DNA from: Eubacterium sp. CAG:841 | GTDB lineage: Bacteria > Bacillota > Clostridia > Oscillospirales > CAG-272 | Direction: 5' to 3' | DNA: 17,219 nucleotides | Assembly: GCA_000437375.1 (NCBI GenBank) | Contig: FR898232.1 | Coordinates: forward strand, 1 to 17,219 | Shown: positions 8,181 through 14,338 of the stretch, piece after piece | Layout of the letters: the number at the start of each line of letters is the position of its first letter | Numbering within the stretch: the first letter of the stretch is position 1 | Translations under genes and position numbers: made by a program | The notes under the pieces: generated by a model | What the model saw: only the letters and a program-made list of their open reading frames with translations | What the model was told of the DNA's origin: nothing | Databases searched by the model: none

Positions 8181-9368
8181 TTACCTTTTTGAAAGTCCGT
8201 ATTCCTTTGCCAGCTTTTCAAATGCGGGCATAGAGTCTTTTATTACTTTTGCCGATACGCAGTATGCTATTCTTACGTATCCTCCGAGACCGAAGTCGCC
8301 GGAAGGCACGAGCAGAAGCTCGTATTTTTTTGCTTTTTCACAGAATTGCATTTCATCCGGTTCGGGCGATTTTACAAAGAGATAGAAAGCGCCGTCGGGA
8401 TATACGGCTTCAAAACCGAGCGATGTAAGACCTTTGTAAAGCAACTCGCGGTTTGTTTCATATGCCGAAAGGTCTGATGTCTTTCCTATTACGGACGGGA
8501 TCATCTTCTGGAAAAGCGACGGAGCGCAAACGTATCCGAGTGCGCGTCCTGCGCCGCATACGCCGTAGAAAAGACTGTCACCGTCGGCGCATTCGGAGCA
8601 TATGCATATATAACCTATTCTTTCGCCCGGAAGCGAAAGAGACTTGCTGAATGAATAACAGCTTATTGTGTTTTTTATGAATTTGGCGGTATACGGCGTC
8701 TTTTTACCGTCGTAAACAAGCTCGCGGTAAGGCTCATCCGATATAACATATATCGGATGACCGTAGCTTTGCGATCTTTCGTCGAGCAGCTTTCCGAGCT
8801 TTGAAAGTGTTTCTTCCGTAAGCACTGCGCCCGATGGGTTTGACGGAGAGTTTATTATAAGCACTTTTGTATTTTCCGAAATAAGCGTTTCAAGCGTTTC
8901 AAAATCTATCTGGAAATCCGCAGGAGGAGGGCAAACCAAAACCTTTGCTCCCGCTTTTTCGGCAAATACGCGATATTCGGGGAAGAACGGTGCAAAAACT
9001 ATAACCTCGTCGCCGTCGCACATAAGCGCGCCGAGCGATATCGTAAGCGCTGCGGCAGCGCCGACCGTAAGATATATTCTTTCCGCTTTTTCATTCACAC
9101 CATATGTTTTATTAAGGTATGAGGCTATTGCGGCTCTTACGGACATATCGCCTGCCGCTGATGTGTAGCAGTGAATGTCCTTGTCGCTTTCAAGCAATGA
9201 AGCGAGCGTATCATTTACTGCTTTGGGTGCCGGAACACTCGGATTTCCTATACTGAAATCGAAAACGTTTTCTTCGCCTATTTCACTTTTTCTTTTTTTA
9301 CCGTACTCAAAAAGCTGCCTTATAACAGAGCTGTGGCTTCCGAGTCCGATCATTTTTTCGGATAACAT
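8181..9368 (-). CDS. PLP-dependent class I/II aminotransferase, probably aromatic amino acid
   Basis: 395 aa, fold type I aminotransferase of the AspC/aromatic group. Likely transaminates phenylpyruvate and 4-hydroxyphenylpyruvate to Phe and Tyr, the only step not covered by the other operon genes. Visible are the YTSAAGD substrate region, SPSNPSG (the NPSNPTG equivalent), SDEPYREL with the PLP-ring Asp211, SFSKSLSLPGERIGY with the Schiff-base Lys242, and VRIAYC with the carboxylate-binding Arg366. The ATG at 9366-9368 is chosen because AGGAAG (9376-9381) lies 7 nt upstream; an in-frame start at 9404 would put the N-terminus inside the terminator 2 hairpin. It is the first structural gene after the attenuator. 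The amino-acid substrate is inferred from context; related sequences include Asp and Ala aminotransferases. Confidence 0.88.
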   Translation of the reverse strand: MLSEKMIGLGSHSSVIRQLFEYGKKRKSEIGEENVFDFSIGNPSVPAPKAVNDTLASLLESDKDIHCYTSAAGDMSVRAAIASYLNKTYGVNEKAERIYLTVGAAAALTISLGALMCDGDEVIVFAPFFPEYRVFAEKAGAKVLVCPPPADFQIDFETLETLISENTKVLIINSPSNPSGAVLTEETLSKLGKLLDERSQSYGHPIYVISDEPYRELVYDGKKTPYTAKFIKNTISCYSFSKSLSLPGERIGYICICSECADGDSLFYGVCGAGRALGYVCAPSLFQKMIPSVIGKTSDLSAYETNRELLYKGLTSLGFEAVYPDGAFYLFVKSPEPDEMQFCEKAKKYELLLVPSGDFGLGGYVRIAYCVSAKVIKDSMPAFEKLAKEYGLSKR

Positions 9369-9384
9369 ATCTGTGCTTCCTTTC

Positions 9385-9432
9385 AAAAAACAAAAATACC
9401 GCAAAGCATATCACAAAAGTGATGCTTGCGGT
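9385..9432 (-). terminator. Intrinsic terminator 2 of the tyr/phe attenuator
   Basis: The RNA 5' arm at 9419-9432 (ACCGCAAGCAUCAC) pairs with the 3' arm at 9398-9414 (GUGAUAUGCUUUGCGGU) around a UUUU loop. About 14 bp form, with an AU bulge and a single U bulge. It is followed directly by AUUUUUGUUUUUU. It ends about 17 nt before the ribosome site of the aminotransferase gene. Its 3' arm and tail nearly repeat those of terminator 1: AAAAATACCGCAAAGCA occurs on the plus strand at 9392-9408 and 9439-9455, suggesting duplication. Confidence 0.85.
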
Positions 9433-9456
9433 AAAAATAAAAATACCGCAAAGCAC
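9422..9456 (-). promoter_or_regulatory. Possible 4:5 hairpin linking the two terminators
   Basis: The 3' arm of terminator 1 (9444-9454) can also pair with the 5' arm of terminator 2 (9424-9432): GCUUUGCGGU with ACCGCAAGC, 9 bp with one bulged U. Two weaker pairs (9455 with 9423, and 9456 with 9422) can be added. This structure excludes both terminators. It would become available only when the antiterminator has taken the 5' arm of terminator 1. The pairing is seen in the sequence; the role is inference, and it could simply be a by-product of a duplicated terminator. Confidence 0.5.
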
Positions 9457-9476
9457 ATCCTGTGAGCTTTGCGGCA
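9433..9476 (-). terminator. Intrinsic terminator 1 of the tyr/phe attenuator (segments 3:4)
   Basis: The 5' arm at 9466-9476 (UGCCGCAAAGC) pairs with the 3' arm at 9444-9454 (GCUUUGCGGUA): 11 bp including one G-U. Alternatively CACA/UGUG extends the stem towards the loop. A U-rich tail of the form AUUUUUAUUUUU follows. Its 5' arm is also claimed by the competing antiterminator, so its formation should depend on where the leader ribosome stands. Confidence 0.88.
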
Positions 9477-9508
9477 TTTCAAAGTATTTATTCAAAAAAT
9501 ACAAAGCT
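9465..9508 (-). promoter_or_regulatory. Antiterminator (segments 2:3)
   Basis: AGCUUUG at 9502-9508 pairs with CAAAGCU at 9465-9471 (7 bp, plus a U-G pair 9501/9472). A small hairpin GUAUUU/AAAUAC sits in the enclosed loop. It uses the 5' arm of terminator 1, so the two structures are mutually exclusive. In the attenuation model it forms when a ribosome stalled on Tyr or Phe codons leaves segment 2 free. Confidence 0.75.
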
Positions 9509-9570
9509 ATGCGGCTTTATTATTGCTCACGGGCGGACATCGTAAAATAATAATAGTTAAATCGCATAGC
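9506..9570 (-). promoter_or_regulatory. Leader hairpin (segments 1:2) reaching into the leader ORF
   Basis: GCUAUGCG at 9563-9570, codons 7 to 9 of the leader ORF, is perfectly complementary to CGCAUAGC at 9506-9513, just after the tandem UAA UAA stops. Segment 2 overlaps the 5' part of the antiterminator (9502-9508), so 1:2 and 2:3 compete. In the model 1:2 forms when the leader is not being translated and acts as protector of terminator 1. Confidence 0.75.
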
Positions 9571-9588
9571 AAAATAATAGCGTGACAT
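9520..9588 (-). CDS. Tyr/Phe-rich leader peptide of the aromatic operon attenuator
   Basis: 22 codons, ATG at 9586-9588, TAA at 9520-9522 followed at once by a second TAA. Five Tyr (residues 4, 5, 12, 13, 14) and three Phe (6, 10, 15) make 8 of 22 residues aromatic, grouped as YYF and YYYF; there is no Trp. All Tyr codons are TAT and all Phe codons TTT. The ribosome site AAGGAGG (9599-9605) is consensus, 10 nt from the ATG, and the promoter lies about 45 nt upstream. The ORF sits between that promoter and two terminators and ends just before the segment that decides which RNA structure forms. The peptide itself probably has no function; its translation senses charged tRNA-Tyr and tRNA-Phe. 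It is too small for standard gene callers. Confidence 0.9.
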   Translation of the reverse strand: MSRYYFAMRFNYYYFTMSAREQ

Positions 9589-9631
9589 ATTACGATATCC
9601 TCCTTACGGCATTCATTTGAATTTTTTCTGT

Positions 9632-9660
9632 ATTATACACTCAAAACTGCCGCAAGTCAA
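9632..9660 (-). promoter_or_regulatory. Sigma-A promoter of the tyr/phe operon
   Basis: The -35 box TTGACT (9655-9660) and the -10 box TATAAT (9632-9637) are separated by exactly 17 nt, near perfect for the housekeeping sigma factor. The 40 nt upstream (9661-9700) are almost all A and T with A- and T-tracts, resembling an UP element. Transcription should begin near 9625, giving a leader RNA of about 257 nt before the aminotransferase start codon. Confidence 0.88.
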
Positions 9661-9703
9661 TCTTTTTTTGAAAAATATATAAATAAATTTTTGAAATAAA
9701 AGC

Positions 9704-10759
9704 TTATTTTCTGAAGGGAGCGTCGTCATAACGACCGTTTTCCATCTTGCAACAGTCAAAGTAAGCGCGCGTCCACGCAAAATGACCTTTGCCGTCGTCA
9801 ACAGTTACCCGGCAATAGCGGTCATAAAGCCCGGAGCATTTTAGTACGGCTTCGGTAATAAGTTCGCCCTTCTTTTCGCCTGTGCAGACGGTTGCGCGTC
9901 TGCCAAAGGTAGTGACGGATATTTTTGCAACAGGCGACGTTTTTATGTGAAGATCTTCGCCTTCTGTCCACATTTCGTAAATTTCGGGCCCCGATGACGC
10001 ATAGAAATCGCCGTTTTCAAGAGCTTTCATAATTGCGGAATATTCAAGCTTCGGCGCTTTTATCATTATAAATCCGCCGAGAGAGTCGAACTTGGGATCG
10101 TCTTCCGGATATTTGTTGTGGTTGTCGTCGGAAGCTATGCAATATATCTTCTTTCCTCTGCGGAGAAGGTCGTCATATGCGTGGTCGTTTATTTCATTGT
10201 AGCCCTCTGTCCAGCAGCCGTAGTTGAACACTTCCATGGCGAAAACACCTTCGATATTTCTGTATTCGTCAAGATCCTGTTCTGACCATGTCGGATGGCA
10301 CAGGCTTGCAAGGAAGCCTTCGGAGCAGGTACGGGCTATGGTTTCGTTTATCTTTTTATAGTCGCGCACGTAGTCCGGAGTGCCGGAGTATTTCTGTTTT
10401 TCGCGCAGGTCGGCGTGGGAGTCCGATATCTGATTCGGATTGTAGCAGGGAATAACATCGTTGTGCCGATCCTTTGCATAGAAGCAGATATGTACAAGAG
10501 GAGTGTGATTATAGGAGCGTTCGCCTCTTTCGGCAAAGACGTCGTATTCATAACCCGTTATGGGCATAAAATTTTCGTCCGCGAGATCAGAATGGTCGAT
10601 AAGAACGTTATGATCCGTGAATGCAACAATGGAATAGCCTGCGTTCTTATAAAGTTCTTTTATCTGTTCTACGGTATATTTGCCGTCAGAAAGTGTGCTG
10701 TGGCAGTGCATATTTGCTTTGAAGAAGCTTCCGTCCGGCGGAAGAAGATAATTTTTCAT
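9704..10759 (-). CDS. PHP-domain metal-dependent phosphoesterase
   Basis: 351 aa. The PHP (polymerase and histidinol phosphatase) fold is shown by HCHSTLSDG (18-26), FTDHN (48-52), SLCHPTW in the middle and ASDDNH, which supply the His and Asp metal ligands. A C-terminal part of about 100 residues (from SSGPEIYE) is beta-rich by eye and typical of the longer YciV/TrpH-related and histidinase-like PHP proteins. The ATG at 10757-10759 is chosen because GAGGTG lies 6 nt upstream; a GTG three codons earlier is in frame but overlaps that site. No signal peptide. Substrate unknown: phosphoesters, nucleotides or sugar phosphates are all possible. It is the last gene before the aromatic operon promoter, with no clear terminator after it. 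Confidence 0.8.
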   Translation of the reverse strand: MKNYLLPPDGSFFKANMHCHSTLSDGKYTVEQIKELYKNAGYSIVAFTDHNVLIDHSDLADENFMPITGYEYDVFAERGERSYNHTPLVHICFYAKDRHNDVIPCYNPNQISDSHADLREKQKYSGTPDYVRDYKKINETIARTCSEGFLASLCHPTWSEQDLDEYRNIEGVFAMEVFNYGCWTEGYNEINDHAYDDLLRRGKKIYCIASDDNHNKYPEDDPKFDSLGGFIMIKAPKLEYSAIMKALENGDFYASSGPEIYEMWTEGEDLHIKTSPVAKISVTTFGRRATVCTGEKKGELITEAVLKCSGLYDRYCRVTVDDGKGHFAWTRAYFDCCKMENGRYDDAPFRK

Positions 10760-10785
10760 AATAAACACCTCGTAATCGTTGTTTT

Positions 10786-10808
10786 GTCGGGCGGAGATCC
10801 CGCCTGAC
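10786..10808 (-). other. Intergenic stem-loop between the PRPP synthetase and PHP genes
   Basis: In the RNA, GUCAGGCGG (10800-10808) pairs with CCGCCCGAC (10786-10794) around a 5-nt GAUCU loop: 8 pairs with one C-A mismatch. The downstream sequence is A-rich with no U-run, so it is not an intrinsic terminator in this direction. It may stabilise or mark processing of the polycistronic message. Confidence 0.5.
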
Positions 10809-10816
10809 GGAAAAAT

Positions 10817-11935
10817 TTACTGCTTTTCGGCGTTTGCTCTGACCCTGTCAACAAGGTTATGTATTCTTGTAACGGGATTGAGAAGGTCGCTTATGGTTTC
10901 ATCCTTGTTTATTGTATCAATAAGGTAAGCAACATATTTGCAAAGGCTTACTTCCGTGTACCACGGACGGTCGATAATATCCTGCGTGCGATAGTTGAGA
11001 TTGGTCGTGAAGATTCTTGTTATTATGCCTTCTTCATATGCGCGGTCAAGATTATCGCAGCCGTTGCAGAAAAGCCCGAATGTGGCGAACATAAATATTC
11101 TTCTTGCACCGCGATTTTTAAGCTCTCTTGCAACGTCTATAGCAGAGTCGCCGGAGGAGATCATATCGTCTATGATTATAACATCGCGACCTTCAACACT
11201 GTTGCCGAGATATTCGTGCGCTTCTATCGGGTTTCTGCCGTTGATAACTACGGTGTAATTACGGCGTTTATAGAACATTCCGAGTTCAAGACCGAGCACT
11301 GAGGAGCAGTACATGCCGCGTCCCATAGCACCCTCGTCGGGGGAGATTATCATCAGTTGTTTGGGATCGAAGGTTATATCGGGGAATTCGCGTACAAGAG
11401 ATTTGAGCATTTGATAAGTTGTTCTTACATTGTCAAATCCGTTGTTCGGGATGGCGTTTTGAACGCGGGGATCGTGAGCGTCAAAGGTGAGTATGTTTGA
11501 AACGCCCATAGCCACAAGCTCCTGAAGCGCCATAGCACAGTCAAGCGATTCGCGTGCGTTTCGTTTGTGTTGTCTGCCCTCGTAGAGCATCGGCATTATT
11601 ACCGATACCCTGCGCGACTTCTTTTCGTTTGCGCAGATTATACGCTTGAGATCCTGAAAATGATCGTCAGGACTCATGGGCACTGTCATTCCGTACATAT
11701 TGTACGTCACGCCGTAATTGAACGGGTCGACGTATATGAACGTGTCGTGTCCTCTGAGTGAAGCATTGATTATACCCTTTGCTTCACCTGTACCGAAGCG
11801 CGGGCAGTCTGCCTCCACAAGGTACGTTTTTCTTTCGTTTTTGCGCCATTGGCAGAGATATTCATCCACTCGGCGGACAAATTTCTCACAGCCTTTCATT
11901 CCTATAACGCTGAGTTCTCCGAAATATTCCTTCAT
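10817..11935 (-). CDS. Divergent long-form ribose-phosphate pyrophosphokinase (PRPP synthetase)
   Basis: 372 aa, about 55 longer than standard Prs (about 315). Makes PRPP from ribose-5-phosphate and ATP. Family features: a catalytic-loop-like segment YEGRQHKRNARES (118-130) in place of the usual YxRQDRK motif, FDAHD (151-155) as the metal/ATP segment, ISPDEGAMGRG (197-207) and the PRPP-binding loop DVIIIDDMISSGDS (251-264). The N-terminal 35 residues (GELSVIGMKGCEKF onwards) do not resemble canonical Prs, and the chain continues about 20 residues past the usual C-terminal ISxLL-like end at 348-352. GGAGGG precedes the ATG at 9 nt. The neighbours are sugar genes and not purine genes, so this may be a paralogue with a special role. 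Activity is likely but not certain. Confidence 0.85.
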   Translation of the reverse strand: MKEYFGELSVIGMKGCEKFVRRVDEYLCQWRKNERKTYLVEADCPRFGTGEAKGIINASLRGHDTFIYVDPFNYGVTYNMYGMTVPMSPDDHFQDLKRIICANEKKSRRVSVIMPMLYEGRQHKRNARESLDCAMALQELVAMGVSNILTFDAHDPRVQNAIPNNGFDNVRTTYQMLKSLVREFPDITFDPKQLMIISPDEGAMGRGMYCSSVLGLELGMFYKRRNYTVVINGRNPIEAHEYLGNSVEGRDVIIIDDMISSGDSAIDVARELKNRGARRIFMFATFGLFCNGCDNLDRAYEEGIITRIFTTNLNYRTQDIIDRPWYTEVSLCKYVAYLIDTINKDETISDLLNPVTRIHNLVDRVRANAEKQ

Positions 11936-11971
11936 TGTTCTGTTCCCTCCGTAATGAGTCTTTGACGTTTA

Positions 11972-13267
11972 TTAAAGATTGAATGCAACTTCTATTTCCT
12001 TTACCTCGTCGTCGCTGATCTTTACGATCTTGCCTCCGATGGCGGAAACCTCAACGAGTGATTTTGCGCTGTATTCCATTACCTCAAGGCGGTCGAACGC
12101 GTTAAGAAGCGAAGTCCCCGCAGCGATTATACAATCGTTTTCTATTATAACCACGGGGTTCTTTATCGAGATCTCCTTTGCAAGCAGATCGGGCTGCATA
12201 AAGGAAGAACCGAAAGGATATTTGCGTACTGTTTTAAGTGCTATATAGCTTTCCGGAATCAGGCGCGCGTCAAAATCCGCATCCGTTACGGCAAAGCCCA
12301 TTATATACGGCGGGTGAGCCATGATTACGGTCTTTATAGCGGGATCGTTCTTATAAATCTTTTCGTGAAGCAGTATCGAGCGTGACGGCGTTTTGCCGGC
12401 TTCGCACTGACCCTCCTTGTTTATGAGAACAAGATCTTCGGGTTCAAGATATTTTCTGTCCTTTGCGTAAGGAGTGATGATTATCGAACCGTCGGAAAGC
12501 TTGCAGGAGAACGTGCCCTGACCGCTTGTGAAAAGCTGATTGCCGTATGCACGGTGAATAAGGTCGCACATATCGCGGCGGATCTGAAGTTCCTCGCTTG
12601 AATGTTCCGTAGGCTTGAAGGTGTCAAGTATGGGCTGAGTCTTCATTTTGTAAAGATTCATATGTCTTTCGGAAAGCGTATGAATTTCGCCGCCGAGAGT
12701 GGAGGCGTTAATCTGAACTCTTGCGCAGTAGTCGAGTGTTTCGAAGTTCATAAATGCGGAGAAGAGATCGTGCGCGCCGATAACAACGCCGTGGTTTTCA
12801 AGCATTACCGTGTTTATACCCTTTTCAAATTCGGCAGAGATATTGTCGCCGAGCTTGCTGCTTCCGGGCAGAGCGTAGGGCGCCATTGTGATGTTGCCAC
12901 AGAGAAAACGTGCGTCCGGAATGATCGACGTATCGGGTATTTCTCTTGCGATGCTGAACGCAACGAGTGCCGGCGGATGTGCGTGAAGCACGGCTCCGAG
13001 ATCGGGGCGTTTCTTGTAAATTGCAAGGTGGAAAGGATATTCCACCGACGGGCGGTGAATACCGATTATCGTGCCGTCCGGAAGGATCTGCATGATATCC
13101 TCGCGGCGGAGGTTGCCTTTGTCTATACCCGAAGGGCTGATCCATACAACACCGTCCGAATCTTTGATTGAAAGGTTGCCGCCGGTGGTCGTTGTCATGC
13201 CGTAGTAGTAAAGACGGTTCATGATCATAACGATCTGATCGGCGGGATGAAGCATTGAGAAGTTCAT
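11972..13267 (-). CDS. Tandem class II aldolase/adducin-domain protein; possible rhamnulose-1-phosphate aldolase
   Basis: 431 aa, two class II aldolase domains in tandem. Domain 1 (about 1-205) has TGGNLS, SPSGIDKG, EYPFH with a catalytic-type Glu76, HAHPP giving zinc ligands His95 and His97, and LENHG giving His159. Domain 2 (about 220-431) aligns along its whole length but reads SILLH where Glu76 should be (Ser297), MAHPP (first zinc His lost, Ala317) and IENDC (third His replaced by Asp379). It is therefore probably not catalytic. rhaB and rhaA three genes upstream suggest cleavage of L-rhamnulose-1-phosphate to DHAP and L-lactaldehyde by domain 1; fuculose- or ribulose-phosphate substrates, or an epimerase role, are alternatives. 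AAAGGAG lies 8 nt before the ATG. Confidence 0.82.
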   Translation of the reverse strand: MNFSMLHPADQIVMIMNRLYYYGMTTTTGGNLSIKDSDGVVWISPSGIDKGNLRREDIMQILPDGTIIGIHRPSVEYPFHLAIYKKRPDLGAVLHAHPPALVAFSIAREIPDTSIIPDARFLCGNITMAPYALPGSSKLGDNISAEFEKGINTVMLENHGVVIGAHDLFSAFMNFETLDYCARVQINASTLGGEIHTLSERHMNLYKMKTQPILDTFKPTEHSSEELQIRRDMCDLIHRAYGNQLFTSGQGTFSCKLSDGSIIITPYAKDRKYLEPEDLVLINKEGQCEAGKTPSRSILLHEKIYKNDPAIKTVIMAHPPYIMGFAVTDADFDARLIPESYIALKTVRKYPFGSSFMQPDLLAKEISIKNPVVIIENDCIIAAGTSLLNAFDRLEVMEYSAKSLVEVSAIGGKIVKISDDEVKEIEVAFNL

Positions 13268-13291
13268 TTTTATATCTCCTTTGGTTGTAAA

Positions 13292-14338
13292 TTAAACCGT
13301 TACGGTAACTTTTTTAAGCACTTCGGAAGCGTCGGGATCTATTCCGCGCACCTCGGTGAGTTTCAGCGCAAGAAGCTGAAGTGTAATTGCACAGCAGAAT
13401 GCTGTGATAGCGTCGGGATGTTTATAATTCGATGTCGGAACGTGCAGAACCGTCGCCGCGCCGAAGTCGTCGCTTTTGTCGGTTATTACGAGCACATCGC
13501 CGCCTACGGCAAGAAGCTCGCGGCACATTTCCTTTTCATCGTCAAGCGTTTTGCCGTTGCAGGCGAGGATTATAGCAAGATCGCCTTTTCCTATCTGCGC
13601 TTTCGGTCCGTGATGGAAGTCCGAAACGGCATATCCGCGCATTTTTATTTTGTTTGTTTCAAGAATTTTCAGTGCGCCTTCAAGCGCTATAGGGTAGAGA
13701 AGTCCTCTGCCGAGAACGGAGGCTGCGGAAAGCTCCTTGTATTTCTTTGCGATCGGTTCAAGCGCTGTCGGCATATCGCAAAGCAGTTCCGAAGTGATTT
13801 CGGGAAGCTTTCTCAGCGCTTTGTAAAGTTCGTCGTCGCCGCCCCATTCGGCTGCGAGCATTGCCATTATGTAAAGCTGTGACGTAAACGTTTTCGTAGC
13901 CGCTATGCTTGTTTCGGGACCTGCGTTGCAGTAAAGCGAAAAATCGACTGCTTTTGCAAGAGGAGAGCTTTCGTTGTTCGTTACCGAAGCCGTAAGTGCT
14001 CCGTGTTTTTTGGCGTCTTCTATAACGCAGATAACGTCTTCCGCCATTCCCGATTGTGAAATACCTATTACAAGATGACCGGAATAGTCGATGTCCGCAC
14101 CGTATTTCGATACGGCGGAGGGGGTTGCGAGTCCGCACGGAATACCTGCGGTTATCGCAAGCAGATACTGTCCGTATATAGCTGCGTGGTCTGATGTGCC
14201 GCGCGCCGCTATGGTAACGTTTCTGATCCCTCTTTTTTTGGCTTCCGCCACGAGAGCCGTTATTTTTTCGCGGTTTGCTTCTTCAATACCGGAAAGCACG
14301 TCCGGCTGTTGGCGTATTTCCTTTTCAAGATTTATCAT
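13292..14338 (-). CDS. Double-SIS sugar-phosphate isomerase/deaminase, GlmS C-terminal type
   Basis: 348 aa, two SIS domains equal to the isomerase half of glucosamine-6-phosphate synthase, without the N-terminal glutaminase domain. ARGTSDHAA (45-53), ISQSGMAED (93-101) and PETSIAATKTFTSQL (141-155) mark domain 1; LGRGLLYPIALEGALKILE (209-227) and DFHHGPKAQI (240-249) mark domain 2. Residues matching the GlmS isomerase catalytic set appear kept: Glu220 (ALEGAL), His243 (HHGP) and Lys342 near the C-terminal VTVTV. Likely a ketose/aldose amino-sugar-phosphate isomerase or deaminase (NagB-II, AgaS or FrlB-like); the substrate is unknown. The ATG lies inside the 3' end of the capA-like gene (14-nt overlap) with only a weak AAGAAAGAAG ribosome site, so coupling is likely. 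Confidence 0.85.
   Translation of the reverse strand: MINLEKEIRQQPDVLSGIEEANREKITALVAEAKKRGIRNVTIAARGTSDHAAIYGQYLLAITAGIPCGLATPSAVSKYGADIDYSGHLVIGISQSGMAEDVICVIEDAKKHGALTASVTNNESSPLAKAVDFSLYCNAGPETSIAATKTFTSQLYIMAMLAAEWGGDDELYKALRKLPEITSELLCDMPTALEPIAKKYKELSAASVLGRGLLYPIALEGALKILETNKIKMRGYAVSDFHHGPKAQIGKGDLAIILACNGKTLDDEKEMCRELLAVGGDVLVITDKSDDFGAATVLHVPTSNYKHPDAITAFCCAITLQLLALKLTEVRGIDPDASEVLKKVTVTV

Noticed and set aside
9369..9404. Upstream in-frame start for the aminotransferase
   Set aside because: It would begin inside terminator 2 and add 12 residues unlike the family. The ATG at 9368 has AGGAAG at proper spacing.
9590..9616. 8-codon ORF just upstream of the leader peptide
   Set aside because: It has an ATG and ends at TAA beside the leader ATG, but there is no ribosome site before it and its codons simply cover the AAGGAGG of the real leader ORF.
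9369..9625. T-box riboswitch upstream of the aromatic operon
   Set aside because: A T-box is the usual expectation in Bacillota, but no T-box motif (AGGGUGGNACCGCG-like) or Stem I features are visible. The region is fully explained by a leader ORF and tandem terminators.
10786..10808. Intrinsic terminator ending the sugar block
   Set aside because: The stem is GC-rich but the downstream RNA is A-rich with no U-run, and the PHP gene follows with a good ribosome site.
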